Assembly (NCBI GenBank): GCA_023150125.1
Contig: JAKLLM010000001.1
Location: 1 to 39,140, forward strand
Length of the DNA: 39,140 nt
DNA from: Zoogloea sp.
Lineage (GTDB): Bacteria > Pseudomonadota > Gammaproteobacteria > Burkholderiales > Rhodocyclaceae
Reading direction: 5' to 3'
In this document: positions 1 through 12,550 of the stretch, piece by piece
Position numbering within the stretch: the stretch's first letter is position 1
Layout of the letters: each line of letters starts with the position of its first letter
Program-made: the position numbers and the translations under genes
The notes under the pieces: model-generated
Told to the model about the DNA's origin: nothing
The model's input: only the letters and a program-made list of their open reading frames with translations
Databases searched by the model: none

Positions 1-522
1 CACGGCGCTGTAGTTGCCGAAGGGGCCGGGGCTGGAGAACGGCCCCATCGGCCGCCCGAACTCGAGCCGCATCAGCGGCCCGCCGAGCAGCTCGGCCTTG
101 GCCAGCAGCGCCACCCCACCGGCGGCCAGCCCCGCGGCGGCGAAGCCCGCCAGCAGGCCCCGGGCCGACAGGCCGCAACGCCGCACCAGCAGATACACCG
201 GGATCGCCCACAGCAGGTGGGCCGGCCGGTCGAAGGCGCGCATGTTCCAGCCGAGCACGGCCATGTTGAGCAGGTAAGCGGCGGGCAACACCGCCGCGGC
301 GAGCATGAAGCGGCGGTCGAGGCGGTCGATGTGGCGCCCGGGCAGCGCCACCGCGAGCAGGCCCAGCAGCATCAGGAGCAGGGCCAGGTTGCGTGCCAGC
401 GCACCGGACAGCATCAGGCCCAGCAGGAAGACCGACAGCAGCCAGGGGAGCGCACGGCCAAGGGTGACGATCAGCCGCCCGGCGCGGGGCGAGCCCGCCA
501 CAGGCCAGGCGTCACCCTTCAT
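1..522 (-). CDS. O-antigen ligase/polymerase-like membrane protein, N-terminal part (C-terminus beyond window edge)
   Basis: Not in ORF track because no stop inside window; reverse-strand translation from ATG at 522 gives MKGDAWPVAGSPRAGRLIVTLGRALPWLLSVFLLGLMLSGALARNLALLLMLLGLLAVALPG..., strongly hydrophobic; overlaps the stop of the next upstream gene (512). Confidence 0.65.
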   Translation of the reverse strand, partial: MKGDAWPVAGSPRAGRLIVTLGRALPWLLSVFLLGLMLSGALARNLALLLMLLGLLAVALPGRHIDRLDRRFMLAAAVLPAAYLLNMAVLGWNMRAFDRPAHLLWAIPVYLLVRRCGLSARGLLAGFAAAGLAAGGVALLAKAELLGGPLMRLEFGRPMGPFSSPGPFGNYSAV

Positions 523-1549
523 TCAGGACGACCCCGGTGCTGCGGAAGGCCTCGCCCATCTGGCGCTTTTCGTCGTCCGACTTGAAGCGCACCCGCCCCC
601 AGCCGAACGCCACCACCCGGGTGCTGGCCGGGCTGGTCTGGCGGGCGAACAGCAGCGCGCTGGAGCGTACCCCGACGACCGCGTCGTAGGGCGTGTTGGC
701 GAGGTGGACTTCGAGAGGCTCGTCGAGGCTGAGGGTCTCGTAGTCGGGCTGCCGGAGCTCCTGGTCGGGGTCTTTCGGGTGGCCCTTGTAGATGATCCGC
801 CGGATGCCGAGGGCCGCCAGCCAGGCGCGGATCTCGTCGCTCACGGCGTCGCGGTCGGCGGGCTTCATGAGGCCGGCGCCGACCAGCGGCTGGCCGATGA
901 CGAGGGCCGTGCGCTCGGCCGGCGCCCCCGCCGCCGTGCCGGCCCGCGGGGTGACCAGCGGCGGCAGCACGACGACCTTGCCGGCCGGGTATTCGTGGGG
1001 CAGGCCGGCGATCACGTAGATGCGGTCGCAGAAGGGCGCGTCGGAGCCGATACGGTCGCCGCCGAAGCACCAGTAGTCGAGCTCCGGCGCCACCAGCCGA
1101 CGCAGCTTGCGGGCGTACTGGGCGAGGCGCTTGCCGGCCGGCAGCGGGTAGCGGCGGATGCTGATGATGCCGTCGGGCAGGATCCGGGCCTGCATCTGGC
1201 GGGCGCCGCAGGCCTTGGGCAACGCGCGCAGGAAGTAGTTGATGGCCTCGGTGTCGAACACCGCGCTGTGGATCACCAGCTCGTCGCAGCGGCCCACCAG
1301 CCCGGCCACCCGCCGGATGTTGTCGCGCAGCCGGCGGTGGCGGCCGAAGGGGCCGGGCAGCGGCTCCCAGCGCGGCCACGGCATGTAGCGGGCGGCGTCC
1401 CAGTCGGCCTCGCGGACGATGGGCGTGACGCCCGGCTTGTACCACACCAGCACCTGGCGGGCGCCGGCCTCGAAGTTCTCGGCGATGCGCCGCGCCGCGA
1501 GGTATTGCAGCGGCGAGGCGACAAAATAAACGGCAACCCGCGCGCCCAT
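512..1549 (-). CDS. Polysialyltransferase/GT52-like glycosyltransferase family protein
   Basis: 345 aa ORF; MGARVAVYFVASPLQYLAARRIAENF... and C-terminal YDAVVGVRSSALLFARQ... resemble polysialyltransferase-type surface-sugar transferases; LPS-gene context. Confidence 0.6.
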   Translation of the reverse strand: MGARVAVYFVASPLQYLAARRIAENFEAGARQVLVWYKPGVTPIVREADWDAARYMPWPRWEPLPGPFGRHRRLRDNIRRVAGLVGRCDELVIHSAVFDTEAINYFLRALPKACGARQMQARILPDGIISIRRYPLPAGKRLAQYARKLRRLVAPELDYWCFGGDRIGSDAPFCDRIYVIAGLPHEYPAGKVVVLPPLVTPRAGTAAGAPAERTALVIGQPLVGAGLMKPADRDAVSDEIRAWLAALGIRRIIYKGHPKDPDQELRQPDYETLSLDEPLEVHLANTPYDAVVGVRSSALLFARQTSPASTRVVAFGWGRVRFKSDDEKRQMGEAFRSTGVVLNEG

Positions 1550-1552
1550 CGC

Positions 1553-3300
<1,748 letters not shown>

Positions 3301-3304
<4 letters not shown>

Positions 3305-3969
3305 TCCCGGTGCAGCACCTTGTCGACGATCAGGCTGGCCCAGCCCTCCTCGCGGAAGCGGTTGTGGAGCTCGAGCCGGTTGTATTCGGTGTCGACCCAT
3401 TCGAGGAAGCCGATGGGCGACTGGGCGTTGCGGGCCACGTAGGTGGCGAAGAAGAAGTCCAGCACGCCGGTCTTGGCGCTCTTGAAGTGGCCGTACACCC
3501 AGTCGAGCTCGGCCATCGCGTCCTCGACCCGGTGGCCCAGGTGCAGGATGCGGTACAGCGCCGCGCCCAGGCCGGCCCGGTCGGCGCCGGACTTGCAGTG
3601 CAGCAGCGCGGGGTATTCGATGCGCTTGAACAGCTCGTCCATGGCGTGCACCTCCTCGATCTCGGGCGGGGTGCGCGAGTACAGCTTGACGTCGTGGAGC
3701 GCGATGCCCAGCTTCTCGCAGGCCTCGCGCTCGAGGGCGTAGGAGCCGTAGCCGTGGGCGCCGCGCAGATTGACGATGGTCTTGAGGCCGAACTTCTGCT
3801 GATACTTGCGGATCTGCGCCGGGCTGGGCTGGCTGGAGCGGTACATGCCGCCGCCGAGATCGTAGAAGTTGTTGTACACCGCGCGGATCGCGCCGTGGTC
3901 GACGAGGTGCATGTCGAGCCAGGCGATGATGCGGCCGCCGGTGGTGGATATGTCCTTGACGTCGCTCAT
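3301..3969 (-). CDS. Dual-specificity/tyrosine phosphatase-like protein
   Basis: 222 aa; HCKSGADRAG matches the HCX5R phosphatase loop; GGMYRSSQPSPAQIRKYQQKFGLKTIVNLRG typical of bacterial DSP-like PTPs. Confidence 0.8.
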
Positions 3970-5288
3970 CGCACCCCCTCGCCAGGCAGCAGCGCCGACT
4001 TGAGCCCGGCGGGCAGGCTGGCGGCGGTGGCCGCGTCGCAGCCGAGGGCGTCGGGGCGCAGCTGCAGGAGCAGCGTGGCGCAGCCTATCGGGTCGGCCTG
4101 CACCACCCAGTCCACCGGGCGCAGCGCGGCGAGCACCGCGGCGCTGCCCGCGTCTGTGGCGGCGGGCTCGATCACCAGCACGCGCCCGGCCGCCTGCCGG
4201 GCGGCTTCGAGGCGCGCCAGCAGGGCCGCGTCGGGCTGGCCGAGGGGGCCCAGCAGCACCGCGATGCGCTCGCCCTCGGCGCGGGCACGCTGGCAGGCCG
4301 CCAGCGCCGCGTCCACATCGAGCAGGCCGTGGGCGATGGGCGCGTGGGTGGCCATCGCCTCGCGGATCTCGTCGAGGCTGGCGGTGGCGGTGCCGAGCTT
4401 GCCGACCACCACGCCGGCTGCCAGGTTGGCCAGCAGGGTTGCGTCGCGCAGAGAAAGCCCCGCGGCGATGCCGCAGCCGAGGGCCGCCGAGACGGTGTCG
4501 CCGGCGCCGGTGACGTCATAGACCTCGAGCGCGCGGGTGGGCTGGTGGTGGGCCGGCTGGCCCCGTTGCAGCAGGGTCACGCCCTGCTCGCTGCGGGTGA
4601 CCAGCAGGGCTTCCAGGCCGAGCTCGGTGCACAGGGCTTCGCCCCTGGCGACCAGCGTCGCCTCGTCGGGGCAGGGGCCGACCACCGCCTCGAACTCGGA
4701 CAGATTGGGCTTGACGATGGTGGCGCCCCGGTAGCGGGTGAAATCGGTGCCCTTCGGGTCGACCACCACCGGGATGCCGCGGGCCCTTGCCGCCGCGATC
4801 AGGGCCGGCACGTCAGCCAGGGTGCCCTTGGCGTAGTCGGACAGCACCAGCACGTCCACCCCGTCGAGCCCGGCCTCGAGGGCGGCGAGCACCCGCTCGG
4901 CGTGGAGGGCGGCGAAGCGCTCCTCGAAGTCGAGGCGGATCAGCTGCTGGTGGCGCGAGATGACCCGCAGCTTGGTGATGGTGGGCGCGTCCTGCACGCG
5001 CTCGAAGGCGCAGTCGACGCCCCGCGCGGCGAGGTTTTCCTCGAGCAGGCGCCCGGCCTCGTCGTCACCGACCAGGCCGATCACCCGTGCCCGGGCGCCG
5101 AGCGAAGCGACGTTGAGGGCCACGTTGCCGGCGCCACCGGCGCGCAGCTCGTCGCTCCTGACCTGCACCACCGGCACCGGCGCCTCCGGCGAGATGCGCG
5201 CGGTGGCGCCGTGCCAGTAGCGGTCGAGCATCACGTCACCACAGACGAGCACGCGGAAGGCGGAGAAATCCGGCAGGGAAAGGTGCAT
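3966..5288 (-). CDS. hldE: PfkB-family heptose-7-phosphate kinase (HldE/RfaE domain I) with divergent C-terminal nucleotidyltransferase-like domain
   Basis: [41 protein letters not shown] and [14 protein letters not shown] PfkB signatures; C-terminus aligns with HldE adenylyltransferase ([14 protein letters not shown]...LRPDALGCD) but lacks the GxFDxxHxGH motif. Confidence 0.8.
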   Translation of the reverse strand: [440 protein letters not shown]

Positions 5289-5393
5289 GGGCGCGGGGCA
5301 TCCGGGCGGATGCCGAAAAAAGGCGAAGGCCCGGATTATCGCACCAAGGCCGGGCCGTCGCGAGGGGCGGCCCGGGTGGCGGTGCCCGGCGCG

Positions 5394-6448
<1,055 letters not shown>

Positions 6449-6452
<4 letters not shown>

Positions 6453-7516
6453 GCCAGGCCCTCCGTGGAATCCGCCTCGTCGGCAGCGGGTGTGATGGCC
6501 GTCCAGGCCGAGAACAGCGCCTGGCCGAGGGCCAGGAAGGTGGGGCCGAGGAACAGCCCGATGAAACCGAAGGCCAGCACACCGCCGAAGGCGCCCAAGG
6601 CGATCAGCAGGATCGGCAGGCTGGCGGTGCGGCTGATCAGGAAGGGCTTGAGGAAGTTGTCCACCGAACTCACCGCCAGCGCGCCCCACAGCACCATGAA
6701 CACGGCCCAGCCGCTGTCGCCCTGCTGGTACAGCCAGAAGGCCGCCCCGCCCCACAGCAGCGGCGGCCCAACCGGCACCAGCGACAGGAAGAAGGTGCCC
6801 GCCGCCAGCAGCAGCGCGCCCGGCACGCCGGCGATCACGAAGCCCACGAAGGCCACCAGGGCCTGGGCGGCGGCGGTGCCGACGATGCCGATCATCACCG
6901 CCTTGACGGTGTTGCCGGCCAGCTCGAGCAGCTGCCCGCCCAGCTCGCCGCCCAGCCGCGCGGCGGCGGTTTCGAGCTGGGCCGAGATGCGCGCGCCGTC
7001 GCGGTAGATGAAGAACACGATGAACAGCACCAGCGAGATCTGCAGCAGCCCCTGGCCGAGCATGCCGCCCAGCCCCAGCGCAAACTTGCGCGCCGGCTCC
7101 ACGGCCTGCAGGCCCAGCTTGCGCATCTCGTCGTGGCTGCGGGTGAGCTTGCGCACGTAGGCGTCGATGTCGCCGCCGACCACCGGGATCTCCTTCAGCC
7201 AGGCCGGCGGGCGCCCGTCGGAGGCTTCGATGGCGGCGCGGATCACCTCGACGAGGTTCATCACCGCGTCGGTCAGCGAGGCCGCCAGCCCGGCCATCGG
7301 CACCAGCAGCAGCGCGGTGAGGAGCAGGGTCATGGAGATCGCGGCCAGGCCGTCGCGCCCGCGCAGGGCGCCGTGCAGCCGGGCATACAGCGGCCAGCTG
7401 GTGATGGCCACGGTGCCGGCAAACAGGATCGCCGCAAAGAACGGGCTGAGCACGTAGGCACAGCCGAGGAGCAGGAGGGCCGTGATGGCCACCTGGGCGG
7501 TACGTCGGGGCGCCAT
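6449..7516 (-). CDS. AI-2E family transporter (PerM/YdiK-like)
   Basis: 355 aa multi-[53 protein letters not shown] motifs; overlaps ruvB start (4 bp). Confidence 0.85.
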
Positions 7517-7747
7517 GGGGAATACCTCGGGTTGGGGTGGGACGGATTATCCCCGAATCGCCGCGGCGGTCCTAATGACGCGCCCGTCATCGCCTCGGGT
7601 GGCGACCTGCCACAAGGTGAAATTGTGCACGGCACCCCTGCCCTGGCCACGCTGGTGGCGGGCGGGTTTGTTACCCTAGTCGGCCTGTAGACGGCCGGGC
7701 AGGCAGCCCGCGCAGCGTCGCCCGATCTCTCCCGGCCTGGCACCACG

Positions 7748-8941
7748 ATGGCAGACACGCCCACCAACTTCCGCAGCTTCGACCAGCAGGACCACCTGCA
7801 GGTCATCGACGCCCTGCGCGGCTACGCGATCCTCATCGTCATCGCGGTGCACACCCTGGGCCACGTGCCCGACCTGGCATGGCCGGCCAAGCGTGTGCTG
7901 ACGATGGGCTTCTACGGCGTGCAGCTGTTCTTCCTGGCCTCGGCGGTGACGCTGATGATGTCCTGGCACCGCAGCGCCGACCCCTTCGGGCCGCGCAGCC
8001 TGAAGTTCCTGGTGCGGCGCTTCTTCCGGATCGCCCCGCTGTACTGGATGGCGGTGGTCTTCTACTGGTTCGCCTACGAGATCCGGGCCGAAGACTTCAG
8101 CCTGCAGCTGCTGTTCGCCACGCTGTTCTTCTACAACGCCTGGAGCCCCTACCTGATCCCCACGGTGCCGGGCTGGACGCCGGTGCCCGGCGGCTGGAGC
8201 ATCGGCGTCGAGTTCTGCTTCTACTTCACCTTCCCGCTGATCGCGACGCTGGTCACCAGCCTGCGGCGGGCGCTGGGCTTCGTGGCCCTGGCGCTGGGCG
8301 TGATGCTCGCGGCGTCCCACTTCGGCCAGGGCCTGTACCCGGAGATCGGCCCCGAGGAACGCGCCAACTTCCTGTATTTCTGGCCGCCCAACCAGCTGGT
8401 GGTGTTCGCGCTGGGCTTCCTGCTCTATCACCTGGTCAAGGACGAAGCCACCCGACGGCGCATCATCGCATCAAAGATCAGCGCCGACCTGGCCTCGCTC
8501 GCCATGCTCGGCGCGACGCTGGCGGTGGCCCTGTCGCTCGGCCCCAACAAGTTCTTCGACTGGAACCGCGGCCTGCCGCCGACCCACCTGGTGATGAGCC
8601 TGTGCTTCGTGCCGTGGGCCCTGGTGCTGATCCTCAAGCCCTCCGGCCGGGTCATCAACCGCGCCATCACCGGGCTCGGCAAGGTCAGCTTCAGCGCCTA
8701 CGTGCTGCACTTCGCGGTGCTCAAATACACCGGCCAGCTGCTTCACCGGCTGTGGCCGGTGGCCAAGACGGGCGTGTATTCGATCGCCTTCGAAGCGGTG
8801 TTCCTGGTGCTGGCCCTGGTGCTGATCCGCGCCATCGGCGAAGCCAGCTACCGCCTGATCGAGCAACCCTTCATCGATCTGGGCAAAGGGCTGCTGGGGC
8901 GGCTGAACCGGCCGGCGACGGTCGCCAAGGCGGGGCGATAA
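7748..8941 (+). CDS. Acyltransferase 3 family membrane protein (OafA/YrhL-like)
   Basis: IDALRGYAILIVIAVHTLGH...; FLVRRFFRIAPLYWMAVV; PGGWSIGVEFCFYFTFPL typical acyltransferase-3 motifs. Confidence 0.85.
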   Translation: MADTPTNFRSFDQQDHLQVIDALRGYAILIVIAVHTLGHVPDLAWPAKRVLTMGFYGVQLFFLASAVTLMMSWHRSADPFGPRSLKFLVRRFFRIAPLYWMAVVFYWFAYEIRAEDFSLQLLFATLFFYNAWSPYLIPTVPGWTPVPGGWSIGVEFCFYFTFPLIATLVTSLRRALGFVALALGVMLAASHFGQGLYPEIGPEERANFLYFWPPNQLVVFALGFLLYHLVKDEATRRRIIASKISADLASLAMLGATLAVALSLGPNKFFDWNRGLPPTHLVMSLCFVPWALVLILKPSGRVINRAITGLGKVSFSAYVLHFAVLKYTGQLLHRLWPVAKTGVYSIAFEAVFLVLALVLIRAIGEASYRLIEQPFIDLGKGLLGRLNRPATVAKAGR

Positions 8942-8951
8942 GCGCGGGGCC

Positions 8952-9443
8952 TCAGCGCCCCGGCTTGCGCCTCACGTACAGCGTCTTCTCCACCGTCGCC
9001 ACCACCTCGCCCTTGCGGTTGGTCACGTCAACGGCAAACACCGGCTCGTGCTTGTCGCCGCCGGCGGTGGCGTGGCGGATGGCTTCAACCTGCTCGGGGG
9101 TGATGCGGAAGATCGCCCGCACGGTGCCGCGGCCGGGCAGCTTGTAGTCGATGCTGGAGGCCTTGTCCCACACCACGTAGTCGCGCCCCAGGCGGTGCAT
9201 CACCAGCAGCGCGAAGAAGGGGTCGGTCATCGCGAACAGCGAGCCGCCGAAGTGGGTGCCCATGTAGTTGCGGTTGAGCAGGCCCAGGCGCATCCGCACG
9301 CGGGCTTCCAGGTAGTCGGGAGCGAGGTGCTCGACGTGGATGCCGGCGCCGATGAAGGGCGGCCACAGGTTCATCAGCAGGCGCAGGGTGCCGGCGCTGA
9401 CCTTCACGTTGCGCATGAAACCCTGCTTGAGCTTGGTGCTCAC
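8952..9443 (-). CDS. DUF4442/thioesterase-like (hot-dog fold) protein
   Basis: [71 protein letters not shown]; start either GTG 9443 (overlapping ruvA stop) or ATG 9416. Confidence 0.75.
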   Translation of the reverse strand: MSTKLKQGFMRNVKVSAGTLRLLMNLWPPFIGAGIHVEHLAPDYLEARVRMRLGLLNRNYMGTHFGGSLFAMTDPFFALLVMHRLGRDYVVWDKASSIDYKLPGRGTVRAIFRITPEQVEAIRHATAGGDKHEPVFAVDVTNRKGEVVATVEKTLYVRRKPGR

Positions 9444-10030
9444 GCCTTCGAGAGGCCCTTCAGGGCCTGGCGGATGCCGTCCGACACGCCGACCCCCTCG
9501 GGCAGGTTCTTGACCGCGCCGAGGGCTTCCTTCTCGTTGTAGCCCAGCGCCAGCAGTGCATTGACGATGTCGGCCCGGTCGTCGCCGGGCAGGTTGGCGG
9601 TGACGCTGCCGGCCACCGCGGGCAGGGCCTTGGCGAGCTTGTCGCGGAGTTCGAGGAGCAGGCGCTCGGCGGTCTTCTTGCCGATGCCGGGGATCTTCAC
9701 CAGCCGCCCCGACTCCTGCAGCGCGACGGCCTGGGCGAGGTCGTGCACCGACAGCCCGGAGAGCACCGCCAGCGCGGTGCGCGCGCCGATGCCGGCCACC
9801 TTGAGGAGCTGGCGGAAGGCCGCCCGCTCGTCCTCGGTGGCGAAGCCGTATAAAAAGTGCCCGTCCTCGCGCACCGCCATATGGGTGGCGAGGCTGACGT
9901 TCTGGCCGAGGGCCGGCAGGCCGTAGAAGGTGCTCATCGGCACCTCGAGCTCGTAGCCGACGCCGTTCACGTCGACGAGGATCTGCGGCGGGTTCTTTTC
10001 GGCCAGGCGGCCGGTGATGCGTCCGATCAT
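9440..10030 (-). CDS. ruvA: Holliday junction branch migration protein RuvA
   Basis: [39 protein letters not shown]...[26 protein letters not shown] track version runs far upstream, Met at 10030 used. Confidence 0.95.
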   Translation of the reverse strand: MIGRITGRLAEKNPPQILVDVNGVGYELEVPMSTFYGLPALGQNVSLATHMAVREDGHFLYGFATEDERAAFRQLLKVAGIGARTALAVLSGLSVHDLAQAVALQESGRLVKIPGIGKKTAERLLLELRDKLAKALPAVAGSVTANLPGDDRADIVNALLALGYNEKEALGAVKNLPEGVGVSDGIRQALKGLSKA

Positions 10031-10040
10031 GAGGGCGTTG

Positions 10041-10125
10041 GGAAGTGGGAAGTGGGGAAGTGGGAAGTGGGGAAGTGGGAAGTGGGGAAGTGGGGAAGTG
10101 GGGAAGTGGGGAAGTGGGGAAGAGG
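10041..10125. repeat. Tandem short repeat, 11 units of GGAAGTG(G) (7/8-mers)
   Basis: Read directly: units of 7,8,7,8,7,8,8,8,8,8,8 bp (last GGAAGAGG), filling the interval between the GST stop codon (10126-10128) and ruvA start (10030). Confidence 0.97.
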
Positions 10126-10740
10126 CTATTCGAAGCGGGCGGCCATGAAGGCGGGCAAGGCCTCGGCCTGGGCCGACAGGGCGGCGAGGTGGGGGTAGTC
10201 GCTGTCGGCGACGAGGCCCGGCGCGGTGGCATGCACGAAGCGCCAGGCTACCGCCACGGTGACGTCGGCCTGGCTGATCACGTCGCCGCACAGCCAGTCG
10301 CCCTCGGCCGGCACCCGCTTCTCGATCTCGCCGAAGGTGTCGCGGATCTGCCCCTCGACCCGCCGCAGCCAGCCCAGGTCGCGGCTTTCCGGCGGGCGGA
10401 CCTTGGTCTCGTAGACGCGGTGCACGCCCTTCTCGGCGGCCGCCAGCCCGAAGCCGGTAAGCTGCAGGCAGCGCCGCAGCTGGGCCGGATCGGCGGGCCG
10501 CAGGCTGCGCCCGGCCGGCGCGATGTGTTCGAGCCAGTCGATGATGTGGCTGCTGTCCACCAGCAGCTCGCCGTCGTCGAGCACCAGGGTCGGCGCCTTG
10601 GTGAGGGGGTTGATGGCGTGGAACGCGTCGAAATCGCGAAACACCGACAGGCTCTGGTGCTCGAAGGGGATGCCCAGCATCCGCGCGGTGATGACGCTGC
10701 GCCGGACAAAGGGGGAGTCCAGCAGGCCGACGATCTTCAT
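10126..10740 (-). CDS. Glutathione S-transferase family protein
   Basis: [71 protein letters not shown]. Confidence 0.85.
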   Translation of the reverse strand: MKIVGLLDSPFVRRSVITARMLGIPFEHQSLSVFRDFDAFHAINPLTKAPTLVLDDGELLVDSSHIIDWLEHIAPAGRSLRPADPAQLRRCLQLTGFGLAAAEKGVHRVYETKVRPPESRDLGWLRRVEGQIRDTFGEIEKRVPAEGDWLCGDVISQADVTVAVAWRFVHATAPGLVADSDYPHLAALSAQAEALPAFMAARFE

Positions 10741-10773
10741 GGTTGCACTCCGTAAGGCTGGGGAATCGGGGTT

Positions 10774-11460
10774 TCAGGCGGCCCGGCCGGCCAGGAAGGC
10801 GGCCAGGTCGTGCAGGCTGCGGGCCAGCGGCACGCCGGCGGCGCGCACGTCGTCGGCGGGGGCGAGCAGGTCGGGCACCATCACCACCCGGGCGCCGGCA
10901 GCCAGGGCGCCGCGCACGCCGGCGTTGGAGTCTTCCAGCACCAGGCAGTTCGCCACCGGCACGCCAAGGCGCTCGGCGGCCTTCAAAAAGATGTCCGGCG
11001 CCGGCTTGCCACGGCTCACCTCGTCGCCGCACACCATGCCGTGCACCCGCTCGATCAAGCCGGCGGCGGCGAGCTTGGGCTCGGCCCGGGAGCGCCGCGT
11101 CGAGGTGGCCACCACGCGGCCCAGGGCCAGGGTGTCGAGCACGTCGAAGAGCTCGGTGACGCCTTGCATCAGCGGGATAGCGCTGCTCGCGATGCGCGCC
11201 TCGTAGATGCGCCCGAAGTGTTCGTAGAGCTGGTCCACCGGAAAATCCTCGCCCAGATGGCGGCGGATCACGTGCTGGCCGTCCTTCGAGTTGAGGCCGA
11301 CCATCGCCAGGCCGAGCTCGGGCGGCCAGGCGATGCCCATCTCGGCGGCCGCCGCCGCGACGGTGGCCAGCGCCACCCGCTCGCTGTCGAGGAGCAGGCC
11401 GTCCATGTCGAAGATGACGCCGTGGATGTCGAGGGCACTGAAGGCCGGTGCAAAACTCAT
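10774..11460 (-). CDS. HAD-superfamily hydrolase (beta-phosphoglucomutase-like)
   Basis: [63 protein letters not shown]. Confidence 0.85.
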   Translation of the reverse strand: MSFAPAFSALDIHGVIFDMDGLLLDSERVALATVAAAAAEMGIAWPPELGLAMVGLNSKDGQHVIRRHLGEDFPVDQLYEHFGRIYEARIASSAIPLMQGVTELFDVLDTLALGRVVATSTRRSRAEPKLAAAGLIERVHGMVCGDEVSRGKPAPDIFLKAAERLGVPVANCLVLEDSNAGVRGALAAGARVVMVPDLLAPADDVRAAGVPLARSLHDLAAFLAGRAA

Positions 11461-12539
11461 GACAGGGCTCCGGGCCAGCGTCCGAGGGCCAGGGTGGCGG
11501 CCAGGACGAGGCCATGCAGGTGAGCGGCGGCGATCGTCAGCCGGAGGGCCGGCGCCAGCTCGGAAGCTTCGTCCGCGTGGGCGAGCAGGCTGCGCGCCGC
11601 GCGGAACGACAGGATCAGCGTGAGCGCCGCAGCGGCAGCGCCCTGGGGAAGATAGCCGCGCCCGACCATCAGCACCAGCCAGCCGTAGGCCGCCAGCACC
11701 AGGCCGAGCCAGGCCCACTTGGCCCCGTCCGGGCCGAGGCGCACCACCAGCGTGCGCTTGCCGGCGGCCGCGTCGCCGCGCCGGTCGGGGAATTCGTTGA
11801 TGAACAGGATCGCCGCCACCAGCAGCGCATACGACAGCCCGGCCTGCAGCGGCGCAAGGGCGAAGGCGCCACGCTGCACGTAGTCGCTGCCCAGCACCAC
11901 CACCAGCCAGCCGGCCGCCACCGCCGCCTCGCCGAGCCCTCGGGACACCAGCGCCAGCGGCGGCGCGCTGTAGGCCCAGCCGATCACCAGCCCGGCCAGC
12001 CCGATGCCGACCAACCCCGGCCCCGACTGCCACGCCAGCCACAGCCCGGCCGGCACCACGGGCAGCAGCAGCCCCCAGCCGAGGCGCGCCGTCTCGGCCT
12101 CGCTGAGCACACCGTTCTGGATGAAACGGCTGCCGCCGGTGAAGGGGAAGACCCGCTCGACATTGGCCGCGTCGGCACCGCTGCGGGCATCGAAGTAATC
12201 GTTGAGGACGTTGATGCCGGCGTGGGCCAGCAGCGCAAAGAACACCGTCGCCGCGGCCTTGAGCGCATCGAGCGGCACACCGCTGCCGTGGGCCACGGCG
12301 AGGCCGATCAGGCAGGCGCACAGGGTGACCCCGAGAAAGGCCGGGCGCGTGGCCAGGAAACCGGCGAGGACGGGGCGGGAACGCAGGGAGGGCAGCGGTT
12401 CGGGGGGAGGCACGGGGGCGGCTCGGCGGGTCGGAACAGGCCGCCAATGCTGCGGTGCGCCGGAGCCGCGGTCAAGCCGGGCAGGGCGCAGCGACAAAAT
12501 ACGGCCCAATCGGTTAGCATCGGCAGCCGTCATCGTCAT
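11457..12539 (-). CDS. UbiA-superfamily prenyltransferase (MenA-like)
   Basis: [18 protein letters not shown] and [24 protein letters not shown] Asp-rich motifs; multi-TM. N-terminal start uncertain. Confidence 0.7.
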   Translation of the reverse strand: MTMTAADANRLGRILSLRPARLDRGSGAPQHWRPVPTRRAAPVPPPEPLPSLRSRPVLAGFLATRPAFLGVTLCACLIGLAVAHGSGVPLDALKAAATVFFALLAHAGINVLNDYFDARSGADAANVERVFPFTGGSRFIQNGVLSEAETARLGWGLLLPVVPAGLWLAWQSGPGLVGIGLAGLVIGWAYSAPPLALVSRGLGEAAVAAGWLVVVLGSDYVQRGAFALAPLQAGLSYALLVAAILFINEFPDRRGDAAAGKRTLVVRLGPDGAKWAWLGLVLAAYGWLVLMVGRGYLPQGAAAAALTLILSFRAARSLLAHADEASELAPALRLTIAAAHLHGLVLAATLALGRWPGALS

Positions 12540-12550
12540 GCCCTCCCGCC

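Noticed and set aside
10045-10755. [11 protein letters not shown] repeat protein (plus-strand ORF through the tandem repeat)
   Set aside because: Mostly antisense to GST; the repeat peptide is a translation of the microsatellite-like DNA.
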